DNA of 8,274 nucleotides from an uncultured Lachnospiraceae bacterium. Lineage in GTDB: Bacteria; Bacillota; Clostridia; Lachnospirales; Lachnospiraceae. The DNA lies in NCBI GenBank assembly GCA_900555195.1, contig USKC01000127.1:1-8274 (forward strand). The letters are read 5' to 3'. Positions 3,950 to 8,274 of this stretch are shown here, piece after piece; position 1 is the first letter of the stretch; each line of letters starts with the position of its first letter. The translations under genes were made by a program, and so were the position numbers. Below the pieces are notes generated by a model that was not told the origin of the DNA, did not search any database, and saw only the letters and a program-made list of their open reading frames with translations.

Positions 3950-6649
3950 TCAGAGCCCGAAAAGCTGCAGCAGGCGCTGCCAGAAGGACAGCGGCTCTTC
4001 TTCCACCTCAACCACCGTCTCCTCAGGGATATGAATCCCTTCCGTCTTCATGACAAACGAGACCAGGCCCACATCGGTATTCTTATCGGATACAAAGGAG
4101 ACGGGCGTATAATCGCTCCCAGAGAAACGATCGACGACGCCGTCAATCTCTTCATCCACCTGCGTGTCGATATCCGTTGTCTCCTCTTTGAACTGAGCTG
4201 CTCCATCCTGCAGCTCTCCTACGCCGTCTGCCAGATCGGAAGCGCCGTCCGCCAGATCTCCGGTTCCATCAGCCAGCTGCGAACTTCCATCCTTCAGATC
4301 CTGGGCAGCATCCGACATCACGCTCGCTCCGTCCGCCAATTCCGTAACCCCATCTGCCAGTTCCTGGGTTCCATCCGCAAATTCCGTGCCTCCATCCGCC
4401 AGTTCGGCGACGCCATCCGCCAGTTCGCTGGAACCGTCCGCAAGCTGATCCAGCCCATCCGCCAGGCTCTTCGTGCCGCTTGCGAGTTCTGCGACACCGC
4501 TGTCCAGAGCGGCGATTCCCTCCTGCAGCTGGCTAAGCTGCTCCTGTGTCGTCTCATTGCCAAGCTGGGCCTCCAGTTCCTCCGCCATGGTGTAGCAGCC
4601 GATCAGCTGATCCACTCCCGTCTTCAGCGAAACCAATTTTTCCAGCGGCAGACCGGCCAATATACTCACATCCATCCCGCTTTCCGGCCCGGCGAGGCTG
4701 ATGAGCGTTCCCGCCTGATTCCTTTTGCTGTACCTTAATGTTCCGGCCACCGTCTCTTCGCTTTTCCGGATGGACCTCGTTCCGATAGCGGATGCGCCGT
4801 CCCCACTGCCTTCTTCCTTTCTTTCATTCGTCCCATTGAAAACCTCCCTGGCCTTTGATGAGACATTTGCAGGCTGCGCCGAGGCTTCACCCGCAGAAGA
4901 AACGGTGCTTTCCGGTGCGGAAGGGCTCCCGCTCTCAGATGTGGAAGAAGCCCCGGTTTCAGGTGTGGAAGGAACCGTGGTATCAGGTACAGATGGCGCC
5001 GTGGTCTCGGGTACAGAGGGGACCGTCGTCTCCGGCACAGTGGGAACTGTATCCTCCTCTGAAGAACTGCTGCCCTCTTCTTCGGAAGAGGTTGAATCCT
5101 GTTCCGATGTGTCCTGTGGATCTTCCGGCAACGTTCCATTTCCTTCTGTATCCCCGGTCTGGGAGTTCTCATCCGAATTCTCCTCCTCTCCGGTTCCTCC
5201 CATATCCTCCCCTTTCTCCGGGCTTTCATCAGTTTCTTCTGCTGGCTCTGTTTCCTCCGCCGTCTCTTCCTCTTCTTCCGTTTGTTCCTCTAAAGCCTCC
5301 TCCTCCTGAAGGATCGCATTTCCCATATCCGGGGAAGCGCCTCCGGAAGCGGACTTCCCATTTTCTTTAATCGCCTGCTCCAGATAGCCTGAAATTATAC
5401 CAAGCTTCTCAGCATAATCGCTTCCCGGAATCATATCCCAAATCGCTTTCATCATTGGATCGCTCGAAATTTCCGAATCCACACGCTCATCCAGCATGGC
5501 CTTCATTCCGCTGCCCAGATCGCTGACCATGGATACCAAAGAATCGATGCCTTCTTTAATCTGAGAAGAGCCCGCGCCAAGCTTCGCGGCCCCCTCCGCC
5601 AGCTTCCTCGCTCCGGAAGCCGCACCGTTCTCACCTGCGACGCCGTCTTTGAGCGAATCAACCCCGGAACGCAGGCCGTTAAGCCCGTCCGCCAGCTCCG
5701 CCGCTCCATCCGCCAGTTCATCACTTCCTTCCTGGAGAGAAATCACGCCATCCTCCAGTGTGGTAACCCCATCCGCATAGCTGTCTATGCCGTCCTTCAG
5801 GCTGTCCGCCCCTTCTTTCAGGCCATCCGCTCCTGTCTTCAGGCTGTCCACCCCTCCCGCAAGAGATTCCGCACCATCGGAAAATTCATCGGCAGCATCC
5901 TGAATCTCTCCCGTCTTATCATACAGACCGTCCAGCCCCAACACATCTTTGTCTATTTCCAGAGACATCGGCACACCCTGAAAGCTGATGGCCTCCATCT
6001 CAAAGTCGGTCACGTCCGCCGTGATGGTCACCTCTTTCTCCTGCCCGGCCAGGATATTGTACACCAGCTGGCGGTTATCCCCCGCATTTGCAGCTGACGC
6101 TCCCGGCGCTTCCAGATTGCTGCACCTGGTCATATCCATGGTCACCGATATCTGGAGCAGGTAGTTTTCAAAGAAAGCTTCCTCTGCCCTGCTGTTTTGT
6201 TCCACGCCGATCCGTATCTTCAGCGCTCCGCTCTTTCCAGCCAGTTCTGCAGCCTCCACTTCCTTCTCATCCAGATAGTATTGAATGCTTATATCCCAGG
6301 GAAGTTCCGCCTGGGAGAGATTCCCCTGATAATAGAATTTCCCTGCCGGCGCTTCCACGGTAACGGTCCCGTTTTTCAGCTGAATATCCGCATCTGTGGT
6401 CAGATTTTTCACGGAATCGTATTTTCCATAATCGGTAATCCGGGTCTCCTCGTCCAGTGAAAATGCGTTCACCACATAGACTTCATTCACGCTTCCGTCC
6501 TGTTTCAGATTTACATATACGCTCTCATCCTTTTGTGTATTCTCCGCCGCCGATACAGGAAGGCCGCTTCCCGCAAGCAGCGTGGCGCTGAGGATACAGG
6601 CCATGCTCTTTGTGAAGCCTTTTTTTCCTTTTTTAATCATTGCTTTCAT
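3950..6649 (-). CDS. Secreted X-X-X-Leu-X-X-Gly heptad-repeat protein, probable MMPL partner
   Basis: An 899-residue exported protein. It has a signal peptide: lysine-rich start, hydrophobic core about residues 15-32, and a probable cleavage site near VSA-AE (33-36). Residues about 40-240 form a probably beta-rich domain unknown to me. Heptad block 1 (253-381) has glycine every seven residues from G259 to G336, then four more in a shifted register. Residues 447-533 are very acidic. Residues 534-589 are seven octapeptide units like TVPSVPET. Block 2 (705-816) has 16 heptads such as ELADGVA, with glycine replaced only at A781. The tail EEPLSFWQRLLQLFGL is amphipathic. No membrane segment follows the signal peptide, unlike YhgE/Pip proteins, which share the heptads but carry C-terminal membrane helices. 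AGGAGG lies just upstream, and the transporter gene ends 14 bases before the start, so they are probably co-transcribed. It may be an extracellular stalk or scaffold for that transporter. The exact function is unknown. Confidence 0.85.
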   Translation of the reverse strand: MKAMIKKGKKGFTKSMACILSATLLAGSGLPVSAAENTQKDESVYVNLKQDGSVNEVYVVNAFSLDEETRITDYGKYDSVKNLTTDADIQLKNGTVTVEAPAGKFYYQGNLSQAELPWDISIQYYLDEKEVEAAELAGKSGALKIRIGVEQNSRAEEAFFENYLLQISVTMDMTRCSNLEAPGASAANAGDNRQLVYNILAGQEKEVTITADVTDFEMEAISFQGVPMSLEIDKDVLGLDGLYDKTGEIQDAADEFSDGAESLAGGVDSLKTGADGLKEGADSLKDGIDSYADGVTTLEDGVISLQEGSDELADGAAELADGLNGLRSGVDSLKDGVAGENGAASGARKLAEGAAKLGAGSSQIKEGIDSLVSMVSDLGSGMKAMLDERVDSEISSDPMMKAIWDMIPGSDYAEKLGIISGYLEQAIKENGKSASGGASPDMGNAILQEEEALEEQTEEEEETAEETEPAEETDESPEKGEDMGGTGEEENSDENSQTGDTEGNGTLPEDPQDTSEQDSTSSEEEGSSSSEEDTVPTVPETTVPSVPETTAPSVPDTTVPSTPETGASSTSESGSPSAPESTVSSAGEASAQPANVSSKAREVFNGTNERKEEGSGDGASAIGTRSIRKSEETVAGTLRYSKRNQAGTLISLAGPESGMDVSILAGLPLEKLVSLKTGVDQLIGCYTMAEELEAQLGNETTQEQLSQLQEGIAALDSGVAELASGTKSLADGLDQLADGSSELADGVAELADGGTEFADGTQELADGVTELADGASVMSDAAQDLKDGSSQLADGTGDLADGASDLADGVGELQDGAAQFKEETTDIDTQVDEEIDGVVDRFSGSDYTPVSFVSDKNTDVGLVSFVMKTEGIHIPEETVVEVEEEPLSFWQRLLQLFGL
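4202..4537 (-). repeat. Second heptad block: 16 repeats of 21 bases
   Basis: This encodes residues 705-816 of the secreted protein. Glycine codons recur every 21 bases (G711 to G816, alanine at 781), with L-A-D-G as the commonest core. Repetition is visible in the DNA: CCATCCGCCAGTTC-like strings recur on the plus strand. Known relatives with X-X-X-Leu-X-X-Gly heptads are predicted long helices. DNA-level similarity means copy number could change by slippage or recombination. Confidence 0.85.
4883..5050 (-). repeat. Octapeptide tandem repeat, seven units of 24 bases
   Basis: This encodes residues 534-589. The first four units (TVPTVPET, TVPSVPET, TAPSVPDT, TVPSTPET) are clear at 4955-5050. 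Three further units (GASSTSES, GSPSAPES, TVSSAGEA) are degenerate but keep the period. The composition (Thr, Ser, Pro, Glu) fits an extended wall-spanning linker that might carry O-glycans, which is inference. Confidence 0.85.
5051..5311 (-). repeat. Low-complexity acidic linker region
   Basis: This encodes residues 447-533 of the secreted protein: runs of glutamate, then serine, threonine and aspartate (for example EEEEETAEETE and SSSSEED). On the plus strand it reads as CTTCCTC-rich pyrimidine sequence. It is probably disordered and joins the two heptad blocks together with the octapeptide repeat. Purine-rich coding of this kind is prone to length change. Confidence 0.75.
5507..5893 (-). 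repeat. First heptad block: 12 regular plus 4 shifted repeats
   Basis: This encodes residues 253-381. Glycines fall exactly every seven residues at 259, 266, 273 and on to 336 (12 in a row). After a short insertion (GENGAAS) they resume at 353, 360, 367 and 381. Units read like DSLKDGI and ELADGAA. The break in register suggests a hinge or kink in the predicted helix. Confidence 0.85.
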
Positions 6650-6663
6650 CGTATTCCTCCTCT

Positions 6664-8274
6664 TTAAGGCATCGGAGCCTGCGTTTGATCCAGATTGTTT
6701 TCTTCCGAAATTTTCCCGCCCGATGAAGCCATCTGCGTCTTATCATAAAAATCTGCATGCAGCGTTGTCTTCCTTATCACCCAGTCGAACAGCAGCAGCA
6801 GGGAAGGCAGGACGAAGAGAACCATCACAAAGGAAAGCGCCGCCCCTCTTCCGATCAGCCAGCCCAGCTGGCTCAATACGCCATTCGTAGAGACTTTTCC
6901 CAGAATACAGCCTGCCAAAAACAGAATTGCGGCGGAAGTCAGGATCGAAAGGGTACACGCTTCCAGCGTCTTTCGTACCGCCTGCTTTTCTGGCAGCTGT
7001 TTTCTGAACTCCATATATCGGTCTGTAAACAGAATCGCATAATCAATCGTCGCTCCCAGCTGCACTGTGCTGATAATCAAATATCCAATATAGAACAGGG
7101 GCTGACCGGAAAAATACGGAATTCCCAGGTTGATCCAAATGGAAGACTCGATCACCAGGATCAGAATCAGAGGAAGCACGATGGAACGGAAATTCACCAA
7201 AAGGATGGCAAGCACAAAGACTACCGCCAGCAGGTTCACTTTCCAGTTATCCTCTGTGATCGTGGTCTTCAAATCTTCTGTACTCACCAGTTCTCCGGCA
7301 TATTGTATCTGATCCCCATAATACTTCTCTCCGATATTGCGGACGGCATTCACCTTATCCTCCCAGCCTTCTTCCGCCTCCTGTGTATTGAGCGTAATCA
7401 CAAACCGGCTGTAATGAGCGGAATACAGGGAAGAGAGCGTATCCGAAGGCACAAATTCATCCGGGATAGCGCTTCCCACCGAATTCACATAGGAAATCAC
7501 GCTGGTTACATAATCCAGTTCCAGGAGTTCTTCATTCAATGCCGCTTCTTTGTCCAATTCCCCTTTCGGCACCAACAGGACCACCGGATTGGAAAGGCCA
7601 AATCCGTCCGTTATCGCCTTGGTATCCCTTCCAAGTTGCGTTTCCTGGGAGGTATATACCTCGCTTCCTCCATAATAAAAGCGGTTCTGCTGCTGCGCAA
7701 GGAACATGATCGGTATCAACAGGAGGGCAAGGATCAGAATCGGAATCCTCGCCTTCATTACAAAACCGGAGAACCTGCCTGCCCCCGGCAGAAGTGCGCG
7801 GTGCCTGGTCTTATCAATCACCGGATAGGTGGCCATGGCCAGCGCAGGCAGGAAACAGAGCACACAAAGCAGGCTGAATACGATAGCCTTGGACATGGCC
7901 CATCCCAGATCCGGCCCAATTCGGAATGCCATAAACACCAAGGCGAGAAATCCTGTTACCGTTGTTAGGCCGCTGGAAAGAATGCTTCCCACTGACTCTT
8001 TCACCGCGGCCACCATCGCTTTTTCCGCTTCCATTCCTTCCTTCCGCTTCTCCGAAAAGCGATGCAGCAAAAAGATCGAATAGTCCATAGACACCGCCAT
8101 CTGCAGCACAGGGCCCGCTGCATTGGTCACAAAGGATACGGTGCCAAAGATCAGATTGGTTCCCATATTCAGCAAAATCGCAACGCCGATCGTAATCATA
8201 AACAGCACGGGTTCAAACCAGGAATCCGTGGTTATAAGCAGCACCAAAAAGATGATCGGCACCACCAGCAGCAT
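6664..8274 (-). CDS. MMPL/RND-family transporter, 5' end outside window
   Basis: A partial inner-membrane exporter; 536 C-terminal residues are visible. The ATG at the window edge lies within or just before a membrane segment, so the true start is almost certainly upstream. Visible segments by hydrophobicity are about residues 2-15, 22-45, 54-72, 98-117, 126-150 and 176-194. An outside domain follows at about 195-343, then segments at 344-361, 365-385, 395-418, 440-460 and 473-499, and a polar tail of 37 residues. This matches RND segments TM2 to TM12; TM1 and the first outside domain are missing. The charged Asp-Tyr pairs used for proton relay in the family are D64-Y65 (VSMDYSIFL) in TM4 and D411-Y412 (GATIDYAILF) in TM10, so both halves look active. 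Known members export lipids, peptides or drugs by proton motive force. The substrate here is unknown. The following gene, 14 bases on, encodes a secreted heptad protein. Confidence 0.92.
   Translation of the reverse strand: MLLVVPIIFLVLLITTDSWFEPVLFMITIGVAILLNMGTNLIFGTVSFVTNAAGPVLQMAVSMDYSIFLLHRFSEKRKEGMEAEKAMVAAVKESVGSILSSGLTTVTGFLALVFMAFRIGPDLGWAMSKAIVFSLLCVLCFLPALAMATYPVIDKTRHRALLPGAGRFSGFVMKARIPILILALLLIPIMFLAQQQNRFYYGGSEVYTSQETQLGRDTKAITDGFGLSNPVVLLVPKGELDKEAALNEELLELDYVTSVISYVNSVGSAIPDEFVPSDTLSSLYSAHYSRFVITLNTQEAEEGWEDKVNAVRNIGEKYYGDQIQYAGELVSTEDLKTTITEDNWKVNLLAVVFVLAILLVNFRSIVLPLILILVIESSIWINLGIPYFSGQPLFYIGYLIISTVQLGATIDYAILFTDRYMEFRKQLPEKQAVRKTLEACTLSILTSAAILFLAGCILGKVSTNGVLSQLGWLIGRGAALSFVMVLFVLPSLLLLFDWVIRKTTLHADFYDKTQMASSGGKISEENNLDQTQAPMP

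Noticed and set aside
3947..4738. 263-residue plus-strand open frame with repeated Ile-Arg-Gln units
   Set aside because: The repeats are the reverse complement of the 21-base heptad repeat; repetition without stops gives long open frames by chance.
4725..5309. 194-residue Ser/Val-rich plus-strand open frame resembling a surface protein
   Set aside because: It is the antisense of the acidic and octapeptide linker; the true strand is set by the continuous 899-residue frame with signal peptide and ribosome binding site.
4190..5893. Regular 21- and 24-base repeats as a CRISPR array
   Set aside because: There are no unique spacers of uniform length; the repeats are contiguous, in frame and encode regular peptide units.
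6647..6649. Lipoprotein signal for the heptad protein because of C18 in its signal peptide
   Set aside because: C18 lies at the start of the hydrophobic core with no lipobox before it; an ordinary cleavage site near residues 34-35 fits better.
6757..7968. 403-residue open frame on the plus strand opposite the MMPL transporter
   Set aside because: It is rich in Gln, His and Arg as expected for the antisense of a hydrophobic protein, lacks a family motif, and overlaps a well-supported gene.

Overview
The window looks like a chromosomal segment of an anaerobic Firmicute, most likely class Clostridia and probably Lachnospiraceae. The reasons are a separate zinc-binding pyrI regulatory subunit next to pyrB (common in Clostridia, generally absent from Bacilli), strong AGGAGG-type ribosome binding sites, a moderately GC-rich sequence, and a secreted protein with X-X-X-Leu-X-X-Gly heptads typical of Gram-positive envelopes. 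The assignment rests on protein character only, not on a database search.

Left part (1-1611, plus strand): pyrB and pyrI encode the catalytic and regulatory chains of aspartate carbamoyltransferase, the committed step of pyrimidine synthesis. All catalytic residues and the four zinc cysteines are present. The two genes are 131 bases apart, and the gap holds a nested hairpin capped by a C(UUCG)G tetraloop plus a small hairpin just before the pyrI ribosome binding site. A further imperfect hairpin lies in the region before pyrB. No other pyr gene follows.

Middle part (1635-3931, minus strand): convergent with pyrI and only 23 bases from it is a 591-residue family A DNA polymerase of Klenow-fragment size, with an intact 3'-5' exonuclease site and polymerase site but no 5'-nuclease domain. 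Upstream of it lies a 106-residue XRE-type regulator with a near-ideal sigma-A promoter. A 17-of-18-pair hairpin separates the two genes.

Right part (3950-8274, minus strand): an MMPL/RND-type transporter (5' end outside the window, 11 of an expected 12 membrane segments visible) is followed after 14 bases by an 899-residue exported protein. That protein has a signal peptide, a probably beta-rich N-domain, two blocks of glycine heptads, an acidic and octapeptide-repeat linker, and no membrane segment after the signal peptide. The pair looks like an operon making an envelope machine in which the heptad stalk, often part of the membrane protein itself in YhgE/Pip relatives, is a separate secreted partner. 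This pair is the most interesting part of the window; its substrate is unknown. There is no stretch of 300 bases without a gene.
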